A stretch of 64,000 nucleotides of DNA from JBLHZY01 sp047631555 (GCA_047631555.1 JBLHZY010000001.1:992001-1056000); one strand, 5' to 3'. Positions 16,052 through 25,686 are shown, counted from the first letter of the stretch. Numbers and translations: made by a program. The notes: generated by a model not told the origin, from the sequence alone.

Positions 16052-17344
16052 ATGCACGATATCCGCGCGATCCGCGAAAACCCCGCCGCTTTTGATGCGC
16101 AAATGGCGCGCCGTGGGCTTTCTGGCATCTCTGCGGAAGTGCTGGCTATGGACGAGGCGCGCCGCGCCTGCATCCAATCCGCCGAAGCAGCCCAAGCCGA
16201 GCAAAACCGCGCCTCCAAGCTGGTGGGTGCCGCCAAAGCAAGCGGTGACGAGGCCGAATTTGAGCGTCTGCGCGCGCTTGTGGCCGAGAAAAAAGCCGAA
16301 GTCGCCCGCCTCAACGATGAGGCCAAAGCCCAAGACGCCCGCCTGCTCGCGCGTATGCTTGAGCTGCCAAACGGGCTTTATGAAGACGTGCCCGTTGGCG
16401 CGGATGAAAACGACAACGTCGAGATCAATTCTTGGGGCAGCCCGCGCGAATTCGCCTTTACCCCCAAAGAGCATTTTGAAATTGCCGCCGTGGTTCCGGG
16501 GATGGATTTTGAAACAGCGGCCAAATTGTCCGGCTCGCGCTTTGTTTTGCTCTCGGGCGCAGTGGCGCGGGTTCATCGCGCATTGGCGCAATTCATGCTC
16601 GATTTTCACGTCGAAAACCATGGCCTGACGGAGACCAACACGCCTGTGATGGTGCGCGAAGAGATGATGCTGGGCACCGGCCAGCTGCCGAAATTTGGCG
16701 AGGACAGCTATAAAACAACCGATGGTATGTGGCTGATCCCGACCTCAGAAGTGACGCTCACCAACATCGTGAATAACACAACAATTTCAGAAGATTACCT
16801 GCCGCGCCGCTATTGCGCACACTCATTGTGTTTCCGCTCTGAAGCGGGCTCGGCGGGGCGCGATACCTCGGGCATGTTGCGCCAGCACCAGTTTGAAAAA
16901 ATCGAAATGGTCTCGGTCGTACATCCGGATCAGTCCCAAGAAGAACATGCCCGCATGACCCGCTGCGCCGAGGCGATTTTGGAGGCGCTTGAGCTGCCCT
17001 ATCGCACGGTGAAGCTATGTGATGGCGACATGGGCGCGACGATGATGCGCACCCATGATCTTGAGGTTTGGCTCCCCGGCCAAGATCAGTATCGCGAGAT
17101 TTCCTCGGTCTCCATTGCCGGCGATTATCAGGCCCGCCGGATGAACGCGCGTTTCAAGCCTGCCGCTGGCGGCAAGCCCGAGTTTGTGCATACGCTCAAT
17201 GGCTCGGGTCTTGCGGTTGGCCGTTGTTTGATAGCGGTTTTGGAGAACGGCCAAGAAGAAGATGGCTCTGTCACCCTGCCCGCCGCGCTGCATCCTTATC
17301 TGCGCGGGAACACGCGGATTGATGCACAAGGGGCGTTGGTCTAG
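16052..17344 (+). CDS. serS: Seryl-tRNA synthetase
   Basis: Charges tRNA-Ser (and tRNA-Sec where present) with serine; cytoplasmic class II synthetase. The 430-residue protein starts with the tRNA-binding coiled coil (about 1-105, rich in Ala, Glu and Lys). The catalytic core follows, with motif 2 FRSEAGSAGRDTSGMLRQHQ and motif 3 NGSGLAVGRCLIAVLEN. AGGA lies upstream of the ATG. It is divergent from yajC and monocistronic as far as the window shows. Confidence 0.98.
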   Translation: MHDIRAIRENPAAFDAQMARRGLSGISAEVLAMDEARRACIQSAEAAQAEQNRASKLVGAAKASGDEAEFERLRALVAEKKAEVARLNDEAKAQDARLLARMLELPNGLYEDVPVGADENDNVEINSWGSPREFAFTPKEHFEIAAVVPGMDFETAAKLSGSRFVLLSGAVARVHRALAQFMLDFHVENHGLTETNTPVMVREEMMLGTGQLPKFGEDSYKTTDGMWLIPTSEVTLTNIVNNTTISEDYLPRRYCAHSLCFRSEAGSAGRDTSGMLRQHQFEKIEMVSVVHPDQSQEEHARMTRCAEAILEALELPYRTVKLCDGDMGATMMRTHDLEVWLPGQDQYREISSVSIAGDYQARRMNARFKPAAGGKPEFVHTLNGSGLAVGRCLIAVLENGQEEDGSVTLPAALHPYLRGNTRIDAQGALV

Positions 17345-17371
17345 CGGATTATCGCCTGAATTAGGCATCGC

Positions 17372-17399
17372 GCCGGGGGCTTATGGTGGAGCCTCCGGC
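17372..17399. terminator. Hairpin between serS and uvrA
   Basis: GCCGGGGGCT (17372-17381) pairs with AGCCTCCGGC (17390-17399) over 10 bp including one G-U pair, with an 8-base loop, 28 bases after serS. GGGGATATTTG follows rather than a T-run. It lies between convergent genes, as a terminator would. Confidence 0.5.
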
Positions 17400-17448
17400 G
17401 GGGATATTTGCACAACTGTGAAATGGGGCGCGCCTTAAGGGCGGCGTT

Positions 17449-20310
17449 TTATTCTGCGGCGATGCGTTTTTTACCCTCGAGCATTGCTTTGAGGTAGCGG
17501 CCTGTATGGCTTTGCTCGGATTGGGCGACCTTTTCGGGCGTTCCTGTGGCCACGATTTGCCCGCCGCCATCGCCGCCTTCGGGGCCGATGTCGATGATAT
17601 GGTCAGCCGTCATGATCACATCGAGGTTATGCTCGATCACGATGACGGAATTGCCTTGATCGACCAGCTCGTGCAGCACCTCGAGGAGTTTGCGCACATC
17701 CTCAAAATGCAGGCCGGTTGTGGGCTCATCAAGGATATAGAGGGTGCGCCCGGTTGAGCGCTTGGAGAGCTCTTTGGAGAGTTTCACCCGCTGCGCTTCG
17801 CCGCCCGAAAGGGTCGTCGCTTGTTGGCCGACTTTGATATAGCCAAGGCCGACGCGCATCAGCGCATCCATTTTGTCGCGAATGCTTGGGACGGCTTTGA
17901 AGAAGTCTTGGGCGTCCTCGACATTCATATCAAGAACGTCGGCTATGCTTTTGCCTTTAAAGCGAATTTCCAAAGTTTCGCGATTGTAGCGTTGGCCTTT
18001 ACATGTCTCGCATTCGACGTAGACATCGGGCAGGAAGTGCATCTCGATCTTGATCACGCCATCGCCTTGGCAGGCCTCGCAGCGCCCGCCTTTGACGTTG
18101 AAAGAGAAACGACCGGGCTTGTAGCCGCGGGCTTTGGACTCCGGCAATCCAGCAAACCAATCGCGGATCGGCGTGAAGGCGCCGGTGTAGGTTGCCGGGT
18201 TGGAGCGCGGGGTGCGGCCGATGGCGCGCTGATCGATATCGATGACTTTGTCGAGCTGCTCAAGCCCTTTGATCGTCTCGCAAGGCGCGGGCGTTTGGCG
18301 CGCGCCGTTGAGCCGCATGGAGGCGGTTTTGAACAGGGTTTCAATCGTCAGCGTTGATTTGCCGCCGCCCGAGACGCCTGAGATACAAACGAACTGCCCA
18401 AGCGGGAAATCGACCGTGACATTGCGCAGATTGTTGCCGCTGGCTTTGACCACGGTCACCTTTTTGCCGTTGCCCTTGCGCCGTTTTTCCGGGATCGGGA
18501 TGGAGCGCGCGCCGGAGAGATATTGCCCGGTAAGCGAGGCGGGATCCGCGATGATTTCCGCCGGCGTGCCTTTGGCGACGACTTGCCCGCCGTGCACCCC
18601 TGCCCCGGGGCCGATATCAAAAACGTAATCCGCCTCGCGGATCGCCTCTTCATCGTGTTCAACCACAATCACCGTATTGCCTTGATCGCGCAGGTTTTTC
18701 AGCGTTCCGAGCAGGCGATCATTATCGCGCTGATGCAGGCCAATCGAGGGCTCATCGAGCACATAAAGAACGCCCGTCAACCCGCTGCCGATCTGGCTGG
18801 CAAGGCGGATGCGCTGGCTTTCGCCGCCCGAAAGGGTTCCGGCATTGCGCGCGAGGGTCAGATATTCGAGGCCAACATTGTTGAGAAACCCGAGCCGTTC
18901 GCGGATTTCCTTGAGGATGGCGCGGGCGATTTCATTCTTCTGATTGCTCAGCGCGGCGGGGACTTTTTCGCACCAATCGGCCGCTTCGCGAATGGAAAGC
19001 TGAACCACTTGGCCCGCGTGCAAATCGCCAATCCGCACAGCCAAAGCTTCGGGGCGCAAACGATAGCCTTCGCAATCGCCGCAGGGCCTATTGTTTTGAT
19101 AACGCTCGAATTCTTCGCGAATCCAGTTGCTATCCGTCTCGCGGTAGCGCCGCTCCATATTCGGGATCACGCCTTCAAATGCGCGCGAAACCTCATAGAC
19201 CCGCCCGCCCTCATCATAGCGAAATTTGATCTCTTCCTTGCCCGAGCCATAGAGGAAAACCTGCTGAATGGCCGGATCGAGATCCTTCCATTTGGCCGAT
19301 TGTTTGAAGCCGTAATGTTTGGCAATCGCTTCAATGGTTTGCAGGAAATACGGGCTCTTGCCTTTGCGCCAAGGGGCGAGCGCGCCATCGGCAATTTTCA
19401 GCGTGACATCGGGCACCACGAGGCGTTCATCAAAGAACAACTCGACCCCGAGGCCATCGCATGTTGGACAAGCGCCAAAGGGGGCGTTGAAGGAAAACAG
19501 CCGCGGCTCAATCTCGGGGATGGTGAAGCCGGAAACGGGGCAGGCGAATTTTTCCGAGAAGGTGATGCGGGCGGGATCGCCCTCTTTTGGGGCCGTTTCA
19601 AGGATTGCGATACCATCAGCCAGATCAAGCGCTGTGCGGAAACTATCGGCAAGCCGGGTCTCCAGCCCTTCGCGCACAACGATGCGATCCACGACCACAT
19701 CGATATCGTGGCGGAATTTTTTATCAAGCGTCGGGGCCTCTTCCAATTCATAGAATTCGCCATCAACTTTGACCCGCTGATAGCCCTGTTTGCGCAGCTC
19801 AAGGAACTCTTTGCGGTATTCACCCTTGCGATCGCGCACGATTGGGGCGAGCAAAAAGGCGCGCGTCCCCTCCTCCATCGCCATGACCTGATCGACCATA
19901 TCTTGGACTTGCTGCGCCTCAATCGGCTTGCCCGTTGCGGGAGAATAGGGCGTCCCGGCGCGGGCAAAAAGCAGGCGCATATAGTCGTAAATTTCGGTCA
20001 CTGTGCCGACGGTTGAGCGGGGGTTTTTCGAGGTTGTCTTTTGCTCAATCGAGATGGCGGGCGAGAGGCCCGAGATGTGATCCACATCAGGTTTTCCCAT
20101 CATATCAAGGAATTGGCGTGCATAGGCCGAAAGGCTTTCGACATAGCGGCGCTGCCCTTCGGCATAGATCGTATCAAACGCGAGGCTCGATTTGCCCGAG
20201 CCAGAGAGCCCGGTAATCACCACCAATTTATCGCGCGGAATATCCACATCGATGTTCTTGAGATTATGCTCCCGCGCGCCGCGGACTTCGATATTTTTCT
20301 GCTCGGCCAT
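17449..20310 (-). CDS. uvrA: Excinuclease ABC subunit A
   Basis: The DNA-damage sensing ATPase of nucleotide excision repair. About 953 residues. The first ATPase half has Walker A GLSGSGKSSLAFDTIYAEG and a zinc site with CPVSGF and CPTCDGLG. The second half has GVSGGGKSTLTIETL and the zinc finger CEACQGDG to CETCKGQRY. Signature LSGGESQRIRLA and LSGGEAQRVKLS motifs are present in the two halves. I chose ATG 20310, which has AGGGG seven bases upstream; an in-frame GTG lies two codons earlier. No LexA-type box was identified. Confidence 0.97.
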   Translation of the reverse strand: MAEQKNIEVRGAREHNLKNIDVDIPRDKLVVITGLSGSGKSSLAFDTIYAEGQRRYVESLSAYARQFLDMMGKPDVDHISGLSPAISIEQKTTSKNPRSTVGTVTEIYDYMRLLFARAGTPYSPATGKPIEAQQVQDMVDQVMAMEEGTRAFLLAPIVRDRKGEYRKEFLELRKQGYQRVKVDGEFYELEEAPTLDKKFRHDIDVVVDRIVVREGLETRLADSFRTALDLADGIAILETAPKEGDPARITFSEKFACPVSGFTIPEIEPRLFSFNAPFGACPTCDGLGVELFFDERLVVPDVTLKIADGALAPWRKGKSPYFLQTIEAIAKHYGFKQSAKWKDLDPAIQQVFLYGSGKEEIKFRYDEGGRVYEVSRAFEGVIPNMERRYRETDSNWIREEFERYQNNRPCGDCEGYRLRPEALAVRIGDLHAGQVVQLSIREAADWCEKVPAALSNQKNEIARAILKEIRERLGFLNNVGLEYLTLARNAGTLSGGESQRIRLASQIGSGLTGVLYVLDEPSIGLHQRDNDRLLGTLKNLRDQGNTVIVVEHDEEAIREADYVFDIGPGAGVHGGQVVAKGTPAEIIADPASLTGQYLSGARSIPIPEKRRKGNGKKVTVVKASGNNLRNVTVDFPLGQFVCISGVSGGGKSTLTIETLFKTASMRLNGARQTPAPCETIKGLEQLDKVIDIDQRAIGRTPRSNPATYTGAFTPIRDWFAGLPESKARGYKPGRFSFNVKGGRCEACQGDGVIKIEMHFLPDVYVECETCKGQRYNRETLEIRFKGKSIADVLDMNVEDAQDFFKAVPSIRDKMDALMRVGLGYIKVGQQATTLSGGEAQRVKLSKELSKRSTGRTLYILDEPTTGLHFEDVRKLLEVLHELVDQGNSVIVIEHNLDVIMTADHIIDIGPEGGDGGGQIVATGTPEKVAQSEQSHTGRYLKAMLEGKKRIAAE

Positions 20311-20546
20311 GCTCACGCCCCTGTTCGACGGTTAACAGATAGGGCAGCGGCGCTGAGTCTCCAACCCAAAAGTGTGAACATAGGGTGAACAATCCCTTCG
20401 CGACCCCACGAAACTGTGCTAAACAGAAGGCGCGAATTTGCGGGGGCTTGATACATTCAAGTTTTACTATATATCAGGGGCAATCATGACGCCGACCAAA
20501 TCAAACGGACGGTGATATCCACTTTGCCAAAGCAGGACGGACCAAT

Positions 20547-20915
20547 ATGCTGAATTTTATCAACCCACGGGCGGGCGCAGGCGTAATGCACATGGACGCA
20601 CAGAAGGCCATTTCCGAAGCCGCAAAGGGCTTGATCGTTTTGATCGATGTGCGCGATGGCAATGAGGTTAAGGCCTCGGGCAAGGCGGCGGGCGCGCTGC
20701 ATCTGCCGCTTGCCTCGTTTCAAATGAGGGCCAACCCATCGAGCCCGGAATGCGAACCCGCTCTGAAATCGGGCAAGCCGCTTGTGCTGTATTGCGCGTC
20801 CGGCGCGCGCAGCAATGCGGCGGGTCAGATGCTCTTGAAAATGGGCTATGAAGATGTGCGCAATCTGGGCGGGCTGCGCGATTGGGCCGTCGCTGGCGGG
20901 GCGATTGAACGCTAA
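20547..20915 (+). CDS. Rhodanese-like domain protein
   Basis: A single rhodanese domain of 122 residues. The catalytic cysteine is C83 in YCASGARSN, and the domain blocks VLIDVRDGNE and NLGGLRDWAVAGG are typical of small cytoplasmic sulfurtransferases. The physiological acceptor is unknown. AGGA lies upstream of the ATG. The leader region has a perfect CTTGA-N5-TCAAG inverted repeat at 20447-20461 and a nine-codon open frame at 20486-20515 with AGGGG before it, which may be chance. A 22-bp dispersed element follows the gene. Confidence 0.9.
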   Translation: MLNFINPRAGAGVMHMDAQKAISEAAKGLIVLIDVRDGNEVKASGKAAGALHLPLASFQMRANPSSPECEPALKSGKPLVLYCASGARSNAAGQMLLKMGYEDVRNLGGLRDWAVAGGAIER

Positions 20916-20927
20916 GGCTTTGTTTTT

Positions 20928-20949
20928 GAGTATTTATACCAAGAAAAAG
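20928..20949 (+). repeat. 22-bp dispersed element, copy 2
   Basis: Reads GAGTATTT, three variable bases, then CCAAGAAAAAG; 20 of 22 positions match the copy at 3100-3121. It starts 12 bases after the rhodanese stop. A weaker likeness (GGAGTATTTCTTACC) is at 55552-55566. Confidence 0.6.
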
Positions 20950-21017
20950 TAAGCTTGGCTTTATGCATATCAAATGTGGGAAGGGGCGCGGATCGGATGA
21001 TCTGGCGCCCCTTTTCT

Positions 21018-22412
21018 TTAGATATGGATGGCGCGCCCGTAGGCGGCGAGCACGGATTCGTGCATAATTTCGCTGAGCGTAGGATGGGGGAAAACCGTGT
21101 TCATCAGGTCTTCTTCCGTGGTCTCGAGCGCGCGCCCGACCACATAGCCTTGGATCAATTCGGTCACTTCCGCGCCGATCATATGGGCGCCCAAAAGTTC
21201 GCCTGTTTTGGCGTCAAAGACGGTCTTGATCATGCCTTCAGCCTCGCCCAATGCGACCGCTTTACCATTGCCAATAAAGGGAAATTTGCCAACTTTGATC
21301 TCATAGCCAAGCTCTTTTGCTTTGGCCTCACTGTAGCCAACGGAGGCAACTTGCGGCTGACAATAGGTGCAACCGGCGATGCTTTCGGGCTTAACGGGGT
21401 GCGGATGGCCGCCCGCGATCAATTCGGCCACCATAACGCCTTCATGGCTGGCTTTATGCGCAAGCCAAGGCGCGCCGGCGATATCGCCAATGGCAAAAAG
21501 TCCGGGGACCTTGGTGCGGCAGAATTCGTCCGTGATGACATGGGTGCGGTCAATTTCAACGCCGAGCGCTTCAAGCCCGAGATCCTCGACATTGCCAACG
21601 ATCCCAACGGCAGAAATGACCGTATCGAATTCGTGGGTTTCGACTTTTCCACCCGTCTCAATATGGGCCGTAACCTTGCCTTTGGCGCGGTCGAGCTTCT
21701 TGACCATGGCTTTTTCCATGATCGTCATGCCCTGCTTTTGGAACTGCTTTTTAGCAAAGGCGCTGATGTCTGCATCCTCCACCGGAAGCACACGATCCAT
21801 TACTTCAACAACGGTCGTATCCGCCCCGAGCGTGTTGTAAAAGCTGGCAAATTCGATGCCGATGGCGCCGGAACCGATGACCAAAAGCTTCTTTGGCATG
21901 CGCGGCGGATTAAGCGCATGGCGGTAGGTCCAGACCAGATCACCATCAGCCTCAAGGCCGGGCAATTCGCGCGCGCGCGCGCCTGTGGCAAGGATGATCG
22001 CGGGGGCTGTCAACTCCTGCGCGCCGGCCTCGGATTTAACCGAAACCTTGCCGGGCGCGCTGATCGTAGCGACGCCCATAATCACCTCGACCTTGTTCTT
22101 TTTCAGCAGGTGTTTGACCCCGCCTTCCATCTGCTTGGCCACACCGCGCGAGCGTTTGACCACCGCGGGAAGATCGTAATCAATCTTTTGCGCCGAGAGG
22201 CCAAATTCAGCCGCCCGCTCCATCAAATGAAACACTTCCGAGGAGCGCAGCAGCGCTTTGGTCGGAATACAGCCCCAGTTCAGACAAATCCCGCCGAGGT
22301 TTTCCCGCTCAACAATCGCAACCGATTTGCCAAGTTGGGCGGCGCGAATTGCCGCGACATAGCCCCCCGGCCCCGCGCCAATTACAACCACATCGTAAGA
22401 TTTGACAGACAT
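21018..22412 (-). CDS. lpdA: Dihydrolipoyl dehydrogenase (E3)
   Basis: A flavoprotein that reoxidises lipoyl groups of 2-oxoacid dehydrogenase complexes using NAD. The 464-residue length is normal. It has the FAD motif VVIGAGPGGYVAAIRAAQ, the redox pair C43/C48 in GGICLNWGCIPTK, the NAD motif LVIGSGAIGIEFASF and the C-terminal HPTLSE histidine loop. I chose ATG 22412 with AGGAGA just upstream; an earlier in-frame TTG is less likely. No E1 or E2 genes are adjacent, so its complex cannot be told from context. A good promoter lies just upstream. Confidence 0.96.
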   Translation of the reverse strand: MSVKSYDVVVIGAGPGGYVAAIRAAQLGKSVAIVERENLGGICLNWGCIPTKALLRSSEVFHLMERAAEFGLSAQKIDYDLPAVVKRSRGVAKQMEGGVKHLLKKNKVEVIMGVATISAPGKVSVKSEAGAQELTAPAIILATGARARELPGLEADGDLVWTYRHALNPPRMPKKLLVIGSGAIGIEFASFYNTLGADTTVVEVMDRVLPVEDADISAFAKKQFQKQGMTIMEKAMVKKLDRAKGKVTAHIETGGKVETHEFDTVISAVGIVGNVEDLGLEALGVEIDRTHVITDEFCRTKVPGLFAIGDIAGAPWLAHKASHEGVMVAELIAGGHPHPVKPESIAGCTYCQPQVASVGYSEAKAKELGYEIKVGKFPFIGNGKAVALGEAEGMIKTVFDAKTGELLGAHMIGAEVTELIQGYVVGRALETTEEDLMNTVFPHPTLSEIMHESVLAAYGRAIHI

Positions 22413-22435
22413 GCGACTCTCCTCGCTTTTCAAAT

Positions 22436-22471
22436 TAGTTTGATATTAAACTATCTTGAAACGCGCGGCAA
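22436..22471 (-). promoter_or_regulatory. lpdA promoter with overlapping dyad
   Basis: On the minus strand, TTGCCG (22471-22466) and TAATAT (22448-22443) are spaced by 17 bases, a sigma-70-type arrangement about 30 bases upstream of the lpdA ATG. The -10 sits inside an inverted repeat, TAGTTT-N6-AAACTA (22436-22453), which looks like a repressor operator. Confidence 0.55.
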
Positions 22472-22510
22472 TCGCCCTTGCCCAAAGGCCGTTCAAATCT
22501 GTGATGCGGG

Positions 22511-23086
22511 CTAGCTGTCCTGAAGCTCTCGCAGCTTTGCGCCATAGCCGCCTTGGCTAACGTAAGCGGCCTCATCCGCGCTTGAAATGCGGTTAAGCGC
22601 CTGATTTCGCGTCGGAAAGCGGCCGAATTCGCGGATCACTTCGCGGTGCGCCTGCGCATGGATCAAAGTGCCCTCGCGCCCAATCGGCATCCGCTCGGCG
22701 ATCAAGCGCACGCAGCGATCTTGGTCTGATAGGTTCTCCGAATGCATCAACGGCAGATAGAAGAACTGGCGCGCAGGCTCATCGATGCGCAAATCCCAGC
22801 CCTTTTGGATCGCCGCTTTGGCCGCCGCGAGCGCCAATTTATCCGAGCAAAAGGCCTTGCCCGCTCCGCGAAACAGATTGCGCGAGAATTGATCGAGCAG
22901 GATGATATAGGCAAGGCTGCCGGTCGGATATGTCAGCCAAAGCGCAAAAGCGCCCTCAACAGCCTCCTCCCATAGCGGCAAGAACCGCTCGCGGATGCGC
23001 GCATCAAGCGCCTCATCAACGTCATACCAGCCCTTCGGGCCAATCTCATCCAACCAAAAGCTCAGAATTTCCTGTGGTTTATCCAT
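22511..23086 (-). CDS. DUF924 family protein
   Basis: A 191-residue cytoplasmic protein with the hallmarks of the DUF924 (COG3803) family: an N-terminal FWLDEIGPKGWYDVDEALD, the central YIILLDQFSRNLFRG, FYLPLMHSEN, and HREVIREFGRFPTRN near the end. The family is predicted to be an alpha-helical, TPR-like fold and its role is unknown. The gene stands between lpdA and an MFS gene on the same strand, about 100 bases from each. Confidence 0.88.
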   Translation of the reverse strand: MDKPQEILSFWLDEIGPKGWYDVDEALDARIRERFLPLWEEAVEGAFALWLTYPTGSLAYIILLDQFSRNLFRGAGKAFCSDKLALAAAKAAIQKGWDLRIDEPARQFFYLPLMHSENLSDQDRCVRLIAERMPIGREGTLIHAQAHREVIREFGRFPTRNQALNRISSADEAAYVSQGGYGAKLRELQDS

Positions 23087-23184
23087 TTAACTGGCCCCCG
23101 CCATGTCCCTGCTCTCGCGCTTTTCACGCGCCCTAATTGGAGCGTTGCAAAACCGCTGTTTAAAAGCAAGCAATGGAGACAATT

Positions 23185-24468
23185 TTAGGGATTGAGTGAG
23201 GTTTGCGCCGCATTTTCGAGCGCTTCTTCGGCCTCGGCGTGCTCAATCGCCCATTCCTGCGCGACCTCCATCGCGACAGCCCCCGCCGTTGGCAGGACAG
23301 AAACATAAGCCGAAGTATCCTCATGCGCCATGGCCGGGCGGCGCGTCATCCGCCAGCCCGCATAGATCGAAACGGCCAGCATCAGCACCGAGACCAAAAG
23401 CCAAAAGCCCCCCGGCCCATAGGCCCCCATCAACCACCCGGTCAGCAAAGGCCCGGCAATCGCGCCAACCCCGTTGATAAACAAAAGCCCGGCAGAAGCC
23501 GCCGCCATATCCTCTGGCTCCAGAAAATCATTTGTATAGGCAATAAGCAGCGAATACAGCGGGTTAGCCGCGCCCCCCGTCATAAATGCAACGCCCAAAA
23601 GAACCGCATAATGCGTGTCGTAAAATATCCCAACACCGGCAGAAACAGCGCCAACAGCCGCCACAATCAGGATCAAAAGCCGGCGATCCATCCGGTCTGA
23701 CAGCCAGCCAATCGGATATTGCAACACCACCGCGCCCACATAGATCACAGCGACAAAGGCCGAGATTTCGCCAACGCTCAGCCCCGCGATCGTCCCATAA
23801 ACCGCCGCCATGCCAAACTGCGCCGAAAACACCCCGCCCATCAGGAAAATCCCGACACAGCCAAGCGGCGAAGCGCTCCACAGGCCCGGCAGGTCCATAC
23901 GCTTGGTTGATTCGAACGCCGGCGTCGGATTGACCGACAAAAGGATCGGCGCAAAGGAGATCGACACCAGCACCGAGGGGATCACAAAAAGGATATAGCC
24001 CGACGGCTCGCCCACGGCCAAAATCCCTTGGGCCGCGATGATCCCGATCATCTGCACCATCATATAAAGCGACAGGGCTTTGCCGCGATTTTGATTGCTC
24101 GCGGCGTTGTTCAGCCAGCTCTCGGCGGTGACGTAAACCCCTGAAAAGCTAAAGCCAATCACGACCCGCAGGATGCTCCAGGCCCATGGCTCCGTGACCG
24201 TCGGATAAAGGATCAAAACGGCCGAAATGAACGAGCCAAGCGCGGCAAAAACCCGTACATGCCCAACCCGGCGGATCATCTCGGGCGCAAGCCGCGAACC
24301 GCCCAAAAAGCCAACAAAATACGCCGACATCACAACAGACATCGAGAAGGTCGAAAATTCCTCAATCCCGCCGCGCACACCCAAAAGCGTGCCCTGCATC
24401 CCATTGCCGACCATCAACAGCATCATGCCCAACAACAGCGGCCATGCAGATTTCAGGACTTGGAGCAT
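23185..24468 (-). CDS. MFS transporter (YcaD-like)
   Basis: A 427-residue protein with twelve predicted membrane segments. It resembles the YcaD-type branch of the major facilitator superfamily, as shown by the start SAWPLLLGMMLLMVGNGMQG, the loop FLGGSRLAPEMIRRVGHVRVF, and GWLSDRMDRR between segments. The C-terminal 45 residues (from about 380) are soluble and acidic. The substrate cannot be inferred. It stands alone with no adjacent regulator. Confidence 0.85.
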   Translation of the reverse strand: MLQVLKSAWPLLLGMMLLMVGNGMQGTLLGVRGGIEEFSTFSMSVVMSAYFVGFLGGSRLAPEMIRRVGHVRVFAALGSFISAVLILYPTVTEPWAWSILRVVIGFSFSGVYVTAESWLNNAASNQNRGKALSLYMMVQMIGIIAAQGILAVGEPSGYILFVIPSVLVSISFAPILLSVNPTPAFESTKRMDLPGLWSASPLGCVGIFLMGGVFSAQFGMAAVYGTIAGLSVGEISAFVAVIYVGAVVLQYPIGWLSDRMDRRLLILIVAAVGAVSAGVGIFYDTHYAVLLGVAFMTGGAANPLYSLLIAYTNDFLEPEDMAAASAGLLFINGVGAIAGPLLTGWLMGAYGPGGFWLLVSVLMLAVSIYAGWRMTRRPAMAHEDTSAYVSVLPTAGAVAMEVAQEWAIEHAEAEEALENAAQTSLNP

Positions 24469-24612
24469 CGGGCAAACTTTCTTAAGCGATCAGGAACAAG
24501 CGAGACCCCTGCCTATGGGGCCGCAAGCGACCGGAAAACCATACAATTGCGACATCACAGCGCTCGTTTCGGTCATGTGACGCTAGAGGAATGAATGTTA
24601 GGTGAATTTGAT

Positions 24613-25686
24613 CTAATTTGTAACCGCCGCGCCGCCGGGCAGCAGCAACGACGCATCGCCATAAGAAAAGAACCGGTACTCCTGCGCAATCGCATGGGCA
24701 TAAATCTCGCGGATGCGCTTTTGGCCGATCAGGGCAGAGACAAGCATCATCAGGGTCGATTTTGGCAGGTGAAAGTTGGTCATCAGCGCGTCTGTGATGC
24801 GAAATTCATAGCCCGGGCGGATGAAAATATCGGTCTCGCCGACCCATGGCGCGATCTCCCCGACCTTTGGCGCAGCGCTTTCGATCAGGCGCAGCGCGGT
24901 CGTCCCGACGGGGATAATCCGCCCGCCCGCCGCGCGGGTCGCATTGATCTCGGCCGCCGCCTGTGCGCTCACCTCGCCCCATTCGGCGTGCATTTTGTGA
25001 TCATCAGGATTGTCGACTTTGACCGGCAAAAACGTCCCCGCGCCCACATGCAGCGTCACATGGCTGCGCTCAACCCCCTTTGCCGCCAAAGCCGCCAGCA
25101 GCGCGTCATCAAAATGCAGTGAAGCCGTTGGCGCGGCCACAGCGCCGGAATTGCGCGCCCAGACGGTCTGATAATCCTCGCGATCCTGCGCATCAGAGGC
25201 GCGTTTGGCCGCGATATAGGGCGGCAGCGGCATCATCCCTGCGGCATCCAGCGCCGCATCAAAATCCGGCCCCGAAAGATTGAATTGCAAGCGCGCCGCA
25301 TCCTCTTCCCGGCCAAGCATCGTCGCGCTGAGATCGGGCGAAAAGATGATCTCCTCGCCGTCTTTGAGCTTGCGCAACGGCTTGACCAAAGCGCGCCAAA
25401 CGCCGGCCTCGGCGCAGGGCTCAAGCAGGGTCACTTCAATGCGCGCGCTGACCTCGCCTTGGGCCGATTGGCGCGTTCTGTGGCCCGAGAGCCGGGCTGG
25501 GATCACTTTGGTGTCATTCAGAACCAAGCGATCACCAGGGCGCAAATACTCTATAATATCAAAGACATGGCGATCCTCTATCTGATCCGGCCCGGCCACC
25601 AAAAGACGCGAGGATGTGCGCGGGCGCGCCGGGCGCGTGGCGATCAAAGCCTCTGGCAGGTCAAAATCAAAATCGGAAAGTTTCAT
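24613..25686 (-). CDS. queA: S-adenosylmethionine:tRNA ribosyltransferase-isomerase
   Basis: Adds the cyclopentene-diol precursor from S-adenosylmethionine to 7-aminomethyl-7-deazaguanine in tRNA, giving epoxyqueuosine. The 357-residue protein starts MKLSDFDFDLPEALIATRPA, the standard N-terminus, at ATG 25686. Blocks RPGDRLVLNDTKVIPARLSG, GAGTFLPVKVDN and TNFHLPKSTLMMLVSALIG are diagnostic. tgt, which acts earlier in the same pathway, is at 61518-62648. The gene stands between two unrelated minus-strand genes, so it may have its own promoter. Confidence 0.96.
   Translation of the reverse strand: MKLSDFDFDLPEALIATRPARPRTSSRLLVAGPDQIEDRHVFDIIEYLRPGDRLVLNDTKVIPARLSGHRTRQSAQGEVSARIEVTLLEPCAEAGVWRALVKPLRKLKDGEEIIFSPDLSATMLGREEDAARLQFNLSGPDFDAALDAAGMMPLPPYIAAKRASDAQDREDYQTVWARNSGAVAAPTASLHFDDALLAALAAKGVERSHVTLHVGAGTFLPVKVDNPDDHKMHAEWGEVSAQAAAEINATRAAGGRIIPVGTTALRLIESAAPKVGEIAPWVGETDIFIRPGYEFRITDALMTNFHLPKSTLMMLVSALIGQKRIREIYAHAIAQEYRFFSYGDASLLLPGGAAVTN

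Noticed and set aside
18523..20016. Long plus-strand open frame opposite uvrA
   Set aside because: Antisense shadow of a certain gene, uvrA.
20486..20515. Nine-codon leader open frame before the rhodanese gene
   Set aside because: AGGGG is present upstream but so short a frame is easily chance; no attenuator structure was seen.
20955..22514. 519-codon plus-strand open frame opposite lpdA
   Set aside because: Antisense shadow; lpdA has a promoter, ribosome-binding site and full motifs.
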